A stretch of 64,000 bases of DNA from an uncultured bacterium (GCA_905214465.1 CAJMMD010000004.1:1-64000), one strand, 5' to 3'; counted from the stretch's first letter, positions 7,747-16,991 are shown. A program made the numbers and translations. The notes: generated from the letters alone by a model not told the origin.

Positions 7747-8871
7747 CTAGCGATCAAACTCCGCCAGCGCCTCGCCCAGAAGCCTCAGGCCCTCGCGAAG
7801 AACGTCCTCGCTCGCGCAGTAGCCCAGGCGTGCGCCGCAGGGAAGCTCAAAGCGGCTACCGGGGACCAGCAGCACTCCCCTCTCGGCCAACAGGCGCTTA
7901 CAGAATTCCTCGTCATCCTCGGGAATATCCAGCTGGATAAACGAGGTGGACACGCCCTGCGGGGCCGTCCAGGACACGCGATGCTGCGTATCGATCCAAG
8001 CCTGCGTGATATCGCGGTTGCCAAACACGATCTTGCGGTTGCGCTCGAGAATCTTGTCCTTGTGCTCGAGCACGTAGGTCGCCAGGGCGTCGTTGAACAC
8101 GCCGCCGCAGATCATGGTGTAGTCACGATACGTGCGGATGCGGTTGGAGACCTCTTCGTCGGCCACGACCCAGCCCACGCGGGCCGCAGGCGTCGAATAG
8201 GTCTTGGACACCGAGTTGGTGACAATGGCCTTCTCGTACACGTCGGCCATCGATATAAAGGACTCGGTGTTCTCGAGCGGCAGATACACCTCGTCGCACA
8301 GCACGTAGGCGCCCACCGAACGGGCGATCTCGGCAATCTGGCCGAGCGTATCGGCATCGAGCACCGTACCGATGGGGTTCGATGCGTTATTGATGCAGAT
8401 GAGCTTGGTGTTGGGGCGCACCGAGCGCTTGAGCTGTTCGATATCGGGCTTCCAGCCGAGCTCCTCGCGAAGCTCCCAATACTCGACCTCGGCACCGAGC
8501 GTACGCGGAATCTCATAGAGCGGCGCATAGGTAGGCCACTCGGCAATCACGTGATCGCCGGGCTCGACAACAGCCATGATGGCATTGAGGTTAGCACCCG
8601 TACAGCCATTGGTCTGCAAAATGTGATCGGGATTGACCTCGCGACGATACAGCTTGGCGACTTCGGCCTTAAACTCCGGCGAACCCTCGATCCAGCCGTA
8701 ATTCATCTTCTCGCGATCCAGGCACTCGTAGAACGTAGCACCGTCCTGCTCGTCAAGTGCGCGAAGCTCACCCATGGTCAGCGACGAGATCGTCGACTGA
8801 GCGATATCCCAGGTAGCACTCTTCTCCCAAACGTTGAGCCATTCCTCAACGCCAATTGTCTTGATATCCAT
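7747..8871 (-). CDS. PLP-dependent aminotransferase, class I/II, between the two arcA copies
   Basis: This is a 374-residue protein starting MDIKTIGVEEWLNVWEKS. The ATG at 8871 has AAGGTGG upstream; the frame extends to 8955 only through a terminator hairpin. It has the fold type I marks NNASNPIGT, DEVYLPLE and the cofactor lysine in SVSKTYSTPAARVGW. Its place between two arginine deiminase genes on the same strand suggests a role in arginine, citrulline or ornithine metabolism. Relatives next to arginine genes exist, including capreomycidine synthase-like enzymes, but the substrate cannot be read from the sequence. Its own terminator lies at 7659-7697. Confidence 0.85.
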   Translation of the reverse strand: MDIKTIGVEEWLNVWEKSATWDIAQSTISSLTMGELRALDEQDGATFYECLDREKMNYGWIEGSPEFKAEVAKLYRREVNPDHILQTNGCTGANLNAIMAVVEPGDHVIAEWPTYAPLYEIPRTLGAEVEYWELREELGWKPDIEQLKRSVRPNTKLICINNASNPIGTVLDADTLGQIAEIARSVGAYVLCDEVYLPLENTESFISMADVYEKAIVTNSVSKTYSTPAARVGWVVADEEVSNRIRTYRDYTMICGGVFNDALATYVLEHKDKILERNRKIVFGNRDITQAWIDTQHRVSWTAPQGVSTSFIQLDIPEDDEEFCKRLLAERGVLLVPGSRFELPCGARLGYCASEDVLREGLRLLGEALAEFDR

Positions 8872-8911
8872 GGCCACCTTATCTGATCTTAATTTAGCGT
8901 CAATAAACATG

Positions 8912-8946
8912 AATGGGACGGTGCGAAAGAACCGCACCGTCCCATT
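8912..8946 (-). terminator. Hairpin after arcA copy 2
   Basis: AATGGGACGGTGCG (8912-8925) pairs perfectly with CGCACCGTCCCATT (8933-8946), 61 bases past the arcA stop. It has only a short T stretch. It probably separates arcA copy 2 from the aminotransferase. Confidence 0.7.
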
Positions 8947-9006
8947 GGGAGACATCTAATGGCAGCTAGATGTTTGTATAAAGACCTGTACGGGTCTTTG
9001 AAAACC

Positions 9007-10248
9007 TTAGAGGTCCTCGCGCCAGAAGGGCATGCTCATGCAGCGCGGGCCGCCACGGCCGCGGGAGAGCTCGGCGGAGGGCACGACGAGAAGGTCCAGG
9101 CCCTCCTTGTACAGCACGTCGTTGGTGACGGTGTTGCGGGCGTAGACGCAGATCTTGCCGGGCTCGACGCACAGGGTGTTGGAGCCGTCGTTCCACTGCT
9201 CGCGGGAGGCCGCGATCGGGTCGCCGCCGCCGCAGGGGATCAGCTTGACCTGGTCGACGCCGGTGGCGTCCTCCAGGACGTGCTCGAGGGTGTCCTCGAT
9301 CAGGCGGATGTTCACGTCGCCCGGGTTCTTGCCGGCGGTCAGCTCGTAGACGCGCAGGGTGCCCATGATGGCGGGGTGGATCGTGAACTTATCGACGTCG
9401 ATCTGGGTGAAGACCGTGTCGAGGTGCATGAAGGCGCGCGAGACGGGGATGTCGAAGGCCAGGATGCGCTCGACCTTGGAGTCGGAGTTCCAGAAGATGT
9501 TCTGGGCCATGACGTCGATGGCGGCTGCCTGGGTGCGCTGGGAGATGCCGACGGCGAGGGTCTTCTCGTTGATGTTCAGCACGTCGCCGCCCTCGGTGTG
9601 GAACTGGCAGTCGCGGCGGAAGTACAGGGAGACGTCCTTGTAGTCGGGGTGGTACTTGAAGACGTACTTGCCGTACAGGGTCTCGCGGTTGCGGGTGACC
9701 GAGTACATGCGGTTGAGGTTGACGCCCTCGCCGACGACCGCGAACGGGTCGCGGGTGAAGTAGAGGTTGGGCATCGGGTCGATGATCAGGTCGGACTCGG
9801 ACTCGGAGTTGACCAGGGAGTCGAGGGTCGTGGACGCCGTGAGGGGCATGTCGATCTCGGCCTTGGTCATGCCGGCCATGGTCTTCTTGACGAACTCGAG
9901 GTTGTCCTCGATGGAGTCCAGCTTCTCGCGGACGATCTGCGGCATGTGCTGGCCGCGGATGCCCGCCTCGGCGATGTACTGGTCGGTGAACTCGGCGCGG
10001 GCGCCGGGGACCTGGTCGAACACCTCTGCGACGAGGTTCTCGAGGTAGAGCACCTCGACGCCCTGGTCCCTCAGGATCTGGGCGAAGGTGTCGTGCTCCT
10101 GCTGCGCGACCTCAAGGAACGGGACGTCGTCGAACAGGAGTCGCTCGAGCTCGTCGGGCGGCAGGTTGAGGAGCTCGTCGCCGGGACGGTGCAGGCAGAC
10201 CTTCCTGAGCTTGCCGATCTCGGAAGGCACGTGCAGACCTTTCGTCAT
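9007..10248 (-). CDS. arcA: Arginine deiminase, copy 2 (protein identical to copy 1)
   Basis: This 413-residue protein is identical to the product of 5935-7176, including the nucleophile Cys403. By eye the coding DNA shows one silent difference, and identity stops sharply at the stop codon (downstream) and about 35 bases before the start codon (upstream, after CCTTTCGGCCGA). Such sharp edges point to recent duplication or continuing gene conversion. The upstream region keeps the 21-base paired half-sites (10369-10396) and the TTATATCC element but differs elsewhere, so the two copies may respond to different signals. There is no argF partner after this copy; the aminotransferase follows. Confidence 0.96.
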   Translation of the reverse strand: MTKGLHVPSEIGKLRKVCLHRPGDELLNLPPDELERLLFDDVPFLEVAQQEHDTFAQILRDQGVEVLYLENLVAEVFDQVPGARAEFTDQYIAEAGIRGQHMPQIVREKLDSIEDNLEFVKKTMAGMTKAEIDMPLTASTTLDSLVNSESESDLIIDPMPNLYFTRDPFAVVGEGVNLNRMYSVTRNRETLYGKYVFKYHPDYKDVSLYFRRDCQFHTEGGDVLNINEKTLAVGISQRTQAAAIDVMAQNIFWNSDSKVERILAFDIPVSRAFMHLDTVFTQIDVDKFTIHPAIMGTLRVYELTAGKNPGDVNIRLIEDTLEHVLEDATGVDQVKLIPCGGGDPIAASREQWNDGSNTLCVEPGKICVYARNTVTNDVLYKEGLDLLVVPSAELSRGRGGPRCMSMPFWREDL

Positions 10249-10804
10249 GGCCTCCTACCTTTCTTTCGGGCCTTTCGGCCGAATCTATCAGCGCCCTTCC
10301 GTAACGGGCGCTGCTTGCTGACAGCTCTAGTTATATCCAAATTCCACCCGCAATTCCACCTCGCCCCCGAACGGTCAACAAAGTGCGATGAACGGTATAT
10401 CGCATGTGATTCCCCCATGATGCACTTCGGCGCTCTAAAGTAACTTTTCTAAGGTAAACGCTATTTTTCCTATAAATTATCCCCCATCGCATCTATAAAT
10501 CCATGATTCAGAATTGCATAGGTAAAACGGTTTTATGTATATAAATGAAGCTAGCTCACGTTTTGGACCGAATTCGATGATATTCAGCTCACCATCATTC
10601 TTATTCACGCATCCCTATCAGTTGAGTGAGAATATTGAACGCTAGCAATAGTGTCGCGAGCGTTAGTTCTATGGCCGGGCATCGTAAGAAGTAGGTAAAG
10701 ATACCGTTCGCGCGATACGTCCGTGCCAGCGGGCGACTAAATTGAGACAATAGTAAGTAGAGTTGGGCTATCGTCCCCTGCGGGGACTGAACGGACAGAT
10801 GCAT
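10249..10804. other. Gene-free upstream region of arcA copy 2 and ppk
   Basis: This 556-base divergent region holds the arcA copy 2 promoter elements (10258-10400), then AT-rich DNA without conserved frames. Small hairpins occur (AACGCTAGC...GCGAGCGTT near 10640; CCCCTGCGGGG near 10776). A minus-strand frame at 10601-10879 overlaps ppk and has no ribosome binding site or family match. No RNA gene was recognised. Confidence 0.5.
10369..10396 (-). promoter_or_regulatory. Paired ACCGTTC half-sites upstream of arcA copy 2
   Basis: On the minus strand ACCGTTCATC and ACCGTTCGGG start 21 bases apart and end about 121 bases before the start codon. Spacing, orientation and distance match the pair before arcA copy 1. 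Confidence 0.5.
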
Positions 10805-13246
10805 ATGCCGAGCAAAATCGAAAAGAAGCAAAAGGCCGCCAAGTTGCGCAAGCCGCCGCGTGATTTTTCGTATACGCAAAACCGAGAGCTTAGCTGGCTG
10901 CGCTTTGACAACCGCGTACTTGACGAGGCATTCGACGAGACCGTTCCGCTGTTTGAGCGCCTCAAGTTCGTGTCAATCTTCGAGTCCAACCTCGACGAGT
11001 TTCTCATGGTGCGCGTGGGCGGCCTGTCCGACCTGGCAGAACTCAAAAAACAGCCCGTGGACAACAAGAGTAATATGACCGCCTCTGAACAGGTCGATGC
11101 CGTCATGGCCGAGATGCCCGGGCTCCTTACCCGCTGGGAGACCATCTTCAAGAGCATCGAAGGCAAGCTCGACGCCCTGGGCGTTCACCGCGCTCGCATC
11201 GACTCGCTTACGCCCGAGGAACGCACCTTTGTCACCCGCTACTTCCAGGCCTACGTGTCGCCGGTCATCTCGCCGTTGGTCATTGACCCGCGCCACCCCT
11301 TCCCCAACCTGCGCAATGGCGCGCTCTATCTGGCCTGTGGTCTGGACGGCGCCACCGACGAGGAGAGCCTGCTGGGCCTTATCGAGATTCCCGCCTCGAT
11401 GAACCGCGTGGTCGAGATCCCCTCGCCCACCGGCACCTACTCCTACATTCTGCTCGAGGACGTCATTCTCGCCTGCCTGGATAGCTGCTTTGGCTCCTAT
11501 AAGCCGCTTGACCGCGCGCTCATCCGCGTCACCCGCAACGCCGACATCGACCCGGACGGCGAGGGCGTCGAGGAGGAAGAGGATTATCGCCAGCACATGA
11601 AGCGTATCCTCAAGAAGCGTCTGCGCCTGCAACCGGTGGTGCTTGCCGTCTCCGGTTCGCTCGAGAAGGCGACGCTCAAGACCATCCGCAAAGCGCTCGA
11701 GCTTTCGCGCCGCTCGGTTTTTACCTGCGATATCCCGCTCGACCTGGGCTACGTCTTTGGCATCGAGGGCAAAATTCCCGAGCACCTGCGCAACGAGCTC
11801 CTCTTTACGCCGTTTAAGCCGCAGCCCAACCCCACCATCGACATGTCCCGCTCCATTCGCGAGCAGGTGCTGCAGGGCGACAAGTTGCTTTTTTACCCCT
11901 ACGAGGCCATGAATCCGTTCCTGGACTTGGTACACGAGGCCGCATACGACCCCGAGTGCATCTCGCTGCGCATCACGCTCTACCGCGTGGCCAAGCAGAG
12001 TCGTCTGTGCGAGTCGTTGATTGACGCCGCCGAGAACGGCAAAGAGGTCACGGTGCTCATGGAGCTCCGCGCGCGCTTTGACGAGCAAAATAACATCGAG
12101 TGGGCAGAGCGTCTGGAAGAAGCGGGCTGCACCGTCATCTATGGCTCCGAGGGCTTTAAATGCCACTCAAAGATCTGCCAGCTCACCTATCGCGAGGGCA
12201 TGGCGCTCACTCGACTCACGCTTTTGGGCACCGGTAACTTTAACGAGAAGACGGCCAAGCTCTACAGCGACTTTATGCTCATGACCGCCCATCCCGGCAT
12301 CGGCGAAGACGCCAACCTGTTCTTCCGCAACCTGTCGCTGGGCAACCTGCGCGGCGACTACCGCTTTTTGGGCGTGGCGCCCGTCGGTCTCAAGCCGCTC
12401 ATCATGCGCGGTCTGGACCGCGAGATACAACGCGCTCTCGCCGGCGAGCCCGCGCGCGTATTCTTTAAACTCAACTCGCTGACCGACCGCGAGGTCATCG
12501 ACAAGATCGCCGAGGCATCGTGTGCCGGTGTGCGCGTGGACATGATCATCCGCGGTATCTCGTGCCTGAAGCCCAACATTGCGGGCAAGACCGAAAACGT
12601 GCACGTACGTTCTATCGTCGGACGTTTCTTGGAGCACGCGCGCGTCTATGCCTTCGGCGTGGACTCGGACATGATCTACCTGAGTTCTGCCGACATGATG
12701 ACGCGCAACACCGAGCATCGCGTAGAGATCGCCTACCCCGTGCTCGACCCCACCTGCCGCGCGCTGGTGCACGAGTACATGGGCGTGCAGCTGCGCGACA
12801 ACGTGAAGGCACGTAGCCTGACGAGCGACGGCACCTGGGTTCCCGTAGAGCGAAAAGAGGGTGAGAAGCCCTTTAACTCGCAGGAGTTCCTGTTGGAGCG
12901 CGCTTATCGCAACGCCGAGTCCGCAGCCGTGGCTTCGGAGCCCGTCGCCAAAGCAAAACCGGAATCCGCACCTGTTCTGGGCCCCAAGCCCGAGCCACAG
13001 CCGGCAGCCCCTAAGGTACAGAAGGTCCAGGCGACCGTCATCGAGCCCGACCTGGAGCCCGAGCCCGAGCCTGCACCCCAGCCTCAGCCGCAGACCGCCA
13101 AGCCCGCGCCCCAGGCAAGCGCCCGCCGCGAGAAACCCGCCGGCAAGACCAAAGCCATCGAGCGCCATCGCCCCGGTCGCGTGCGCATGGGCTTGGGCCT
13201 GATCGGCCTGGGTCTTAAGACGCTCATTACCGGTAAGACGAAATAG
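10805..13246 (+). CDS. ppk1: Polyphosphate kinase 1 with long proline/glutamate-rich tail
   Basis: An 813-residue enzyme that builds polyphosphate from ATP. It shows the Ppk1 start (RELSWLRFDNRVLDEA), the first catalytic histidine region FKCHSKICQL, the second block FLEHARVYAFG and SSADMMTRNTEHRVE. Normal Ppk1 proteins end soon after the last block. Here about 130 extra residues follow, rich in Pro, Glu and Ala (EPEPEPAPQPQPQ) and ending in a basic, glycine-rich stretch. That tail may be a flexible tether. ATGs at 10799 and 10805 are both possible; neither has a strong ribosome binding site. A clear terminator follows at 13258-13300. Confidence 0.93.
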   Translation: MPSKIEKKQKAAKLRKPPRDFSYTQNRELSWLRFDNRVLDEAFDETVPLFERLKFVSIFESNLDEFLMVRVGGLSDLAELKKQPVDNKSNMTASEQVDAVMAEMPGLLTRWETIFKSIEGKLDALGVHRARIDSLTPEERTFVTRYFQAYVSPVISPLVIDPRHPFPNLRNGALYLACGLDGATDEESLLGLIEIPASMNRVVEIPSPTGTYSYILLEDVILACLDSCFGSYKPLDRALIRVTRNADIDPDGEGVEEEEDYRQHMKRILKKRLRLQPVVLAVSGSLEKATLKTIRKALELSRRSVFTCDIPLDLGYVFGIEGKIPEHLRNELLFTPFKPQPNPTIDMSRSIREQVLQGDKLLFYPYEAMNPFLDLVHEAAYDPECISLRITLYRVAKQSRLCESLIDAAENGKEVTVLMELRARFDEQNNIEWAERLEEAGCTVIYGSEGFKCHSKICQLTYREGMALTRLTLLGTGNFNEKTAKLYSDFMLMTAHPGIGEDANLFFRNLSLGNLRGDYRFLGVAPVGLKPLIMRGLDREIQRALAGEPARVFFKLNSLTDREVIDKIAEASCAGVRVDMIIRGISCLKPNIAGKTENVHVRSIVGRFLEHARVYAFGVDSDMIYLSSADMMTRNTEHRVEIAYPVLDPTCRALVHEYMGVQLRDNVKARSLTSDGTWVPVERKEGEKPFNSQEFLLERAYRNAESAAVASEPVAKAKPESAPVLGPKPEPQPAAPKVQKVQATVIEPDLEPEPEPAPQPQPQTAKPAPQASARREKPAGKTKAIERHRPGRVRMGLGLIGLGLKTLITGKTK

Positions 13247-13257
13247 TCGTTTGTAGA

Positions 13258-13300
13258 AGCGCCCCGTATTTGAGGAATGCCTCAGGTACGGGGCGCTTTT
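13258..13300 (+). terminator. ppk1 terminator
   Basis: AGCGCCCCGTA (13258-13268) pairs with TACGGGGCGCT (13287-13297), followed by TTTTCC. It lies 12 bases after the ppk1 stop. Confidence 0.85.
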
Positions 13301-13347
13301 CCCTGCTACCATGGTTGCGGACAACAACGCGAATGACGGGCAGGAAT

Positions 13348-14730
13348 ATGAAGCTCACCATAGAATCGATGACGTATGGCGCCGATGGTCTGGCGCATGC
13401 CGATAACGGCAAAGCCGTATTTGTGCAGGGCGCCGTGGCGGGCGACACCGTCGAGGCCGAGATCGTGCAGGACGGCAAATCGTTTATGCGCGCCCGCGCC
13501 ACCGAGATTCTGGAACCGAGCCCCGATCGCATTCAGCCTCCCTGCCCCTTCGTGGGCATCTGCGGTGGCTGCTCGTGGGGCAATCTCTCGCGCACCGCTC
13601 AGCTTGCCGCCAAGGAGCAAAACCTGCGCTCCACGCTCGAGCGCATCGGCAAGTTCACCCCTAAGCAAGTCGACGAGCTGGTGCAGCCCATCCGCCACAC
13701 CAAGGACGATTGGGGCTACCGCAATAAAATTGAGCTCGAACCGACCGTCGTTAACGGCCGCGTTCGTCTTGGCATGCACGGCGTCGATCCCAGCAAGATC
13801 GTGACCGTCGATTCGTGCCCGCTGTTCGATAAGCGTTTTCCCAAGGCGCTCAAATCGGTCGTCGGCGCGCTCAATTATCTGAGCGGTAGCCACGACCTGG
13901 GCTTGGAGCGCGTGGGCATTCGCGCCTCGCGTCGCACCAAAGCGCTCGAGGTCGCGCTCTGGACGCCCACGGGGTCGTTTCCGCGCTCGCAAGTCTCGCG
14001 CGTGCTGGCAGACGCCGCACACCCCACGAGCATAGTGCGCGTTATGAGCAAGGGTGAGAAGAAGGCCCGCCGCGTCTCCAAGGTCGAAATGCTCGCCGGA
14101 GAGGGCTCATGGACCGAGAATATCGCCGAGGGTCAGATGCGCTTGTCTGCCCCGTCGTTTTTCCAGGTCAACACCAAGGGTGCCGAGATTTTGATCGAGC
14201 TTGTCATGGAGGCGCTCGACCCACAAGAAGATGAACTTGCCGTGGACCTGTATTGCGGAGCTGGAACCTTCACCCTGCCGCTCGCCCGCCGCTGCGACTT
14301 TGTTGCCGCTGTCGAGGCCTACGGACCGGCCGTGCGCGACCTGCGCCGTAATCTGGAGATCAACAAGCTTGATAACGTCGACGTCATTGGCGGAGACGCG
14401 GTGCGCGAGTTCCCCGACCAGGATGCCGACGTCTTGGTGGTCGACCCGCCGCGCGCAGGCCTCGCCCCCGAAGCGATCGGCCTTATCGCCAGCACGAGTG
14501 CTCGCGATGTCGCCTACGTGAGCTGCGACCCGGCCACCCTGGCACGCGATCTCAAACGCTTTGTCGAAGAAGGCACCTTCTCCCCCGTAAAGATCACGCC
14601 AGTTGACCTGTTCCCGCAAACCTTCCACTGCGAGACCGTCGTCCACCTTAGGCGCAACAAGCCACTTAATCATCGCTCAGAAAAATCATTGGGAAATCGA
14701 GCGTGGCAAGCGGAGGTCTTCGGGGTATAA
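13348..14730 (+). CDS. 23S rRNA/tRNA uracil-5-methyltransferase (RumA/TrmA family)
   Basis: A 460-residue SAM-dependent RNA methyltransferase. Residues 1-60 form a TRAM RNA-binding domain (MKLTIESMTYGADGLAHA). Cysteines in CPFVGICGGCS plus VDSCPLF would hold a 4Fe-4S cluster, as in RumA. The catalytic domain has DLYCGAGTFTLPLA (SAM site), DPPRAGL and the nucleophile cysteine in YVSCDPATLARDL. This family methylates U747 or U1939 of 23S rRNA or U54 of tRNA; which one applies here is not visible. AGGA precedes the ATG at 13348; an ATG at 13333 is an alternative. It appears to lead a run of plus-strand genes (DJ-1, Maf). Confidence 0.92.
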   Translation: MKLTIESMTYGADGLAHADNGKAVFVQGAVAGDTVEAEIVQDGKSFMRARATEILEPSPDRIQPPCPFVGICGGCSWGNLSRTAQLAAKEQNLRSTLERIGKFTPKQVDELVQPIRHTKDDWGYRNKIELEPTVVNGRVRLGMHGVDPSKIVTVDSCPLFDKRFPKALKSVVGALNYLSGSHDLGLERVGIRASRRTKALEVALWTPTGSFPRSQVSRVLADAAHPTSIVRVMSKGEKKARRVSKVEMLAGEGSWTENIAEGQMRLSAPSFFQVNTKGAEILIELVMEALDPQEDELAVDLYCGAGTFTLPLARRCDFVAAVEAYGPAVRDLRRNLEINKLDNVDVIGGDAVREFPDQDADVLVVDPPRAGLAPEAIGLIASTSARDVAYVSCDPATLARDLKRFVEEGTFSPVKITPVDLFPQTFHCETVVHLRRNKPLNHRSEKSLGNRAWQAEVFGV

Positions 14731-14767
14731 GACGGCTAATTGTATGCCGCCTATGAAAGGAAACCTC

Positions 14768-15310
14768 ATGCCCAGCGTTGCCGTTCTCGCCGCCGATGGC
14801 TTTGAAACTATTGAATGCCTGACCATGGTCGATGTCATGCGTCGCGGCGGCGTGCGCGCCACGCTTGTCTCGATCATGCCCACGCGCGAGGTCGTAAGCT
14901 CGCTGCAGATTCCCGTGACCTGCGATGCGCTCTTTGACGAGATCAACTTTGACGAGTACGACTGCGTCGTGCTACCTGGCGGCCTGCCCGGCGCCACCAA
15001 CCTGCGTGCCGACCAGCGCGTCTGCGACGTGGTCTGCGAGTTCGCCGCCGCCAAGCATGTCGCCGCCATCTGCGCCGCCCCGTTTATCCTGGGTGAGCTC
15101 GACCTGCTCGAGGGGCGCCACGCCACGTGCTTCCCTGGCTTTGAGAAGAGCTTCCCCGAAGGCGCCTATACCGGCGAGAAGGTTACGCAAGACGGCAACA
15201 TCATCACCGCCAGCGGCATGGCCCAGTCGCTCCCCTTCGCGCTTGAGCTGCTGCGCACGCTCGCCGGCGACAAGGCTGTCGAGAAGGTCGCCGAGGGCAT
15301 TCAGCTATGA
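14768..15310 (+). CDS. DJ-1/PfpI family protein
   Basis: A 180-residue protein starting MPSVAVLAADGFETIECL, with AAAGGAAA before the ATG at 14768. The nucleophile-elbow cysteine is Cys102 in AAICAAPFIL, and the acidic partner lies in GFETIE, as in the DJ-1/ThiJ/YajL group. Members are linked to oxidative or carbonyl stress protection and protein repair, though the exact chemistry is disputed. Its stop codon overlaps the Maf start by four bases (ATGA), so the two are translationally coupled. Confidence 0.9.
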   Translation: MPSVAVLAADGFETIECLTMVDVMRRGGVRATLVSIMPTREVVSSLQIPVTCDALFDEINFDEYDCVVLPGGLPGATNLRADQRVCDVVCEFAAAKHVAAICAAPFILGELDLLEGRHATCFPGFEKSFPEGAYTGEKVTQDGNIITASGMAQSLPFALELLRTLAGDKAVEKVAEGIQL

Positions 15311-15888
15311 TTTTGGCCTCGCAATCACCGCGCCGCATCGAGCTGATGCGCGAGGCGGGCTATGACATTCGCATCATTCCTGCCGATATCGACGAAACGC
15401 CATTTGATGGCGAGGCCCCGCTTACGCTCGTTGAACGCTTAGCACGCGCCAAAGCCGCCGCCGTTGCCGCCGAGCATGCCGAGCCCAATGAGCTGACGGT
15501 CGCGGCCGACACCATCGTCACCTTTGACGGCAAGATTCTGGGCAAGCCCGCAACCGAGGACGAGGCGCGCACCATGCTCCGTGAGCTTTCGGGCCGCACG
15601 CACCAGGTCGCAACCGGCGTCTGCATCGTTAAGGCAGGCGACACGGCCGCCCCGCATGCCGCCGAGAGCCTGTCCTTTGTCGATGTGACCGACGTGACGT
15701 TCTACGAGCTCAGCGACGAGCAGATCGAGCACTACGTCGCCTCGGGTGAGCCCATGGACAAGGCCGGCGCCTACGGCATTCAGGGCACAGGAGGACGCAT
15801 GCTCGTGCACGATATTTCGGGCGACTTCTATAACGTGGTGGGCCTACCCATCGCCCGCGTCGCGCGCGCGATTCAAAAACTCTCGTAA
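15307..15888 (+). CDS. maf: Maf-family nucleotide pyrophosphatase
   Basis: A 193-residue enzyme with the Maf marks LASQSPRRIELM at the N-terminus, VAADTIV around residue 67, and KAGAYGIQG near residue 153. Maf proteins hydrolyse dTTP, UTP or modified nucleotides to monophosphates and are thought to guard the nucleotide pool or affect septum formation. It starts inside the DJ-1 stop codon (ATGA overlap) and is the last gene of that short run. Length and motifs are complete. Confidence 0.93.
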   Translation: MILASQSPRRIELMREAGYDIRIIPADIDETPFDGEAPLTLVERLARAKAAAVAAEHAEPNELTVAADTIVTFDGKILGKPATEDEARTMLRELSGRTHQVATGVCIVKAGDTAAPHAAESLSFVDVTDVTFYELSDEQIEHYVASGEPMDKAGAYGIQGTGGRMLVHDISGDFYNVVGLPIARVARAIQKLS

Positions 15889-15989
15889 TTGCATCTGGCG
15901 CTGGGTATCCCCCGGCGCCTACAATTTTGGCGTACCGTACGGATCCCGACCGGGCACAAGGCGCGGCGGAAAACCGATAGGAGTTAAAC

Positions 15990-16991
15990 ATGGATACACT
16001 GCTCGAGGCCATTGACGTCTGCGACGTCAATGGCTTTTGCTATGGCAACTATACGGACGAGGAGGCCGGCACCGGTTGCACCGTAATCGTGGCACCCGAG
16101 GGCGCCACCGGCGGCGTTGACGTTCGCGGCGGTGCCCCGGCATCGCGCGAAACCGACCTGCTGCGTCCCGAGAACACCGTCGATAAGGTCCACGCCGTCT
16201 GCCTTTCGGGCGGATCGGCCTTTGGCCTCGAGGCTGCAAGCGGCGTCGCTCGCGAGCTTGAGAGCCGCGGCATCGGCCTTCCCGTCGGCCCCACGCAGGT
16301 GCCTATCGTGTGCTCCAGCTGTATCTTCGACCTCGCCTTTGGCGATCCCACCGTTCGCCCCGACATTGAAGCCGGCATCGCAGCCGTGCGCGAGGCACTC
16401 GACAACACCCCCACCACGCTCGAACAGGGCAATGTAGGTGCCGGCACGGGTGCCACCGTCGGAAAGCTCATGGGGCCCACCACCTGCATGAAAGCCGGCC
16501 TTGGCGCTGCCGCCGTGGCGCTCGGTCCCGTTAAGGTAGGCGCCGTGGTTTCGGTCAACGCCTGCGGCAACGTGGTCGACCCCTTCACCGGCGAGTGGGT
16601 CGCCGGCATGCGCGCCGCCGCCGATAGCGACCAGATCGTCGACATGGAATTCGCAGCCTTTGCTGCCGCCGGATCCATGCAGATGCCGCTCGACCGCACC
16701 AACACCACCATCAGCTGCATCGTCACCAACGTGGAACTCACTAAGGCGCAAGCCACCAAGGTCTCCCAGATGGCCGCAGACGCCTACGCACACGCCATCC
16801 GTCCCACACACACCACCAACGACGGCGACACCATCTACACCCTCGCCAGCGGCAAACTGGGCACCCAGGCAAGCGCCGCCGTTCCCCTAGACCTGCTGGG
16901 CATGCTCGCAGTAAGGGCCCTGGAAACTGCCATCGTAAACGGAGCCAAAACTGCCAAAACCTCCCACGGCATCCCCGGCGCCGCGAAGTAA
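15990..16991 (+). CDS. P1-family (S58) self-cleaving peptidase/amidase
   Basis: A 333-residue protein of the DmpA/NylC-like P1 family. The conserved blocks LSGGSAFGL (residues 73-81) and GNVGAGTGATVGK (147-159) are present. Asn238-Thr239 in DRTNTTISCIV matches the self-processing site, where Thr becomes the N-terminal nucleophile of the small subunit. Family members act on beta-peptides, D-amino acid amides or nylon oligomers; natural substrates in gut bacteria are mostly unknown. AGGAG precedes the ATG at 15990. It has no obvious operon partner. An intergenic nested repeat follows. Confidence 0.88.
   Translation: MDTLLEAIDVCDVNGFCYGNYTDEEAGTGCTVIVAPEGATGGVDVRGGAPASRETDLLRPENTVDKVHAVCLSGGSAFGLEAASGVARELESRGIGLPVGPTQVPIVCSSCIFDLAFGDPTVRPDIEAGIAAVREALDNTPTTLEQGNVGAGTGATVGKLMGPTTCMKAGLGAAAVALGPVKVGAVVSVNACGNVVDPFTGEWVAGMRAAADSDQIVDMEFAAFAAAGSMQMPLDRTNTTISCIVTNVELTKAQATKVSQMAADAYAHAIRPTHTTNDGDTIYTLASGKLGTQASAAVPLDLLGMLAVRALETAIVNGAKTAKTSHGIPGAAK

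Noticed and set aside
9007..10248. Second arcA as a pseudogene
   Set aside because: The frame is intact, all catalytic residues are present and the ribosome site is strong.
5935..10248. Composite transposon carrying the aminotransferase between arcA copies
   Set aside because: No transposase, terminal inverted repeats or target duplication were seen; identity covers only the arcA genes.
10601..10879. A 92-codon minus-strand frame overlapping the ppk1 start
   Set aside because: Overlaps the ppk1 N-terminus, lacks a ribosome site and has no recognisable family.
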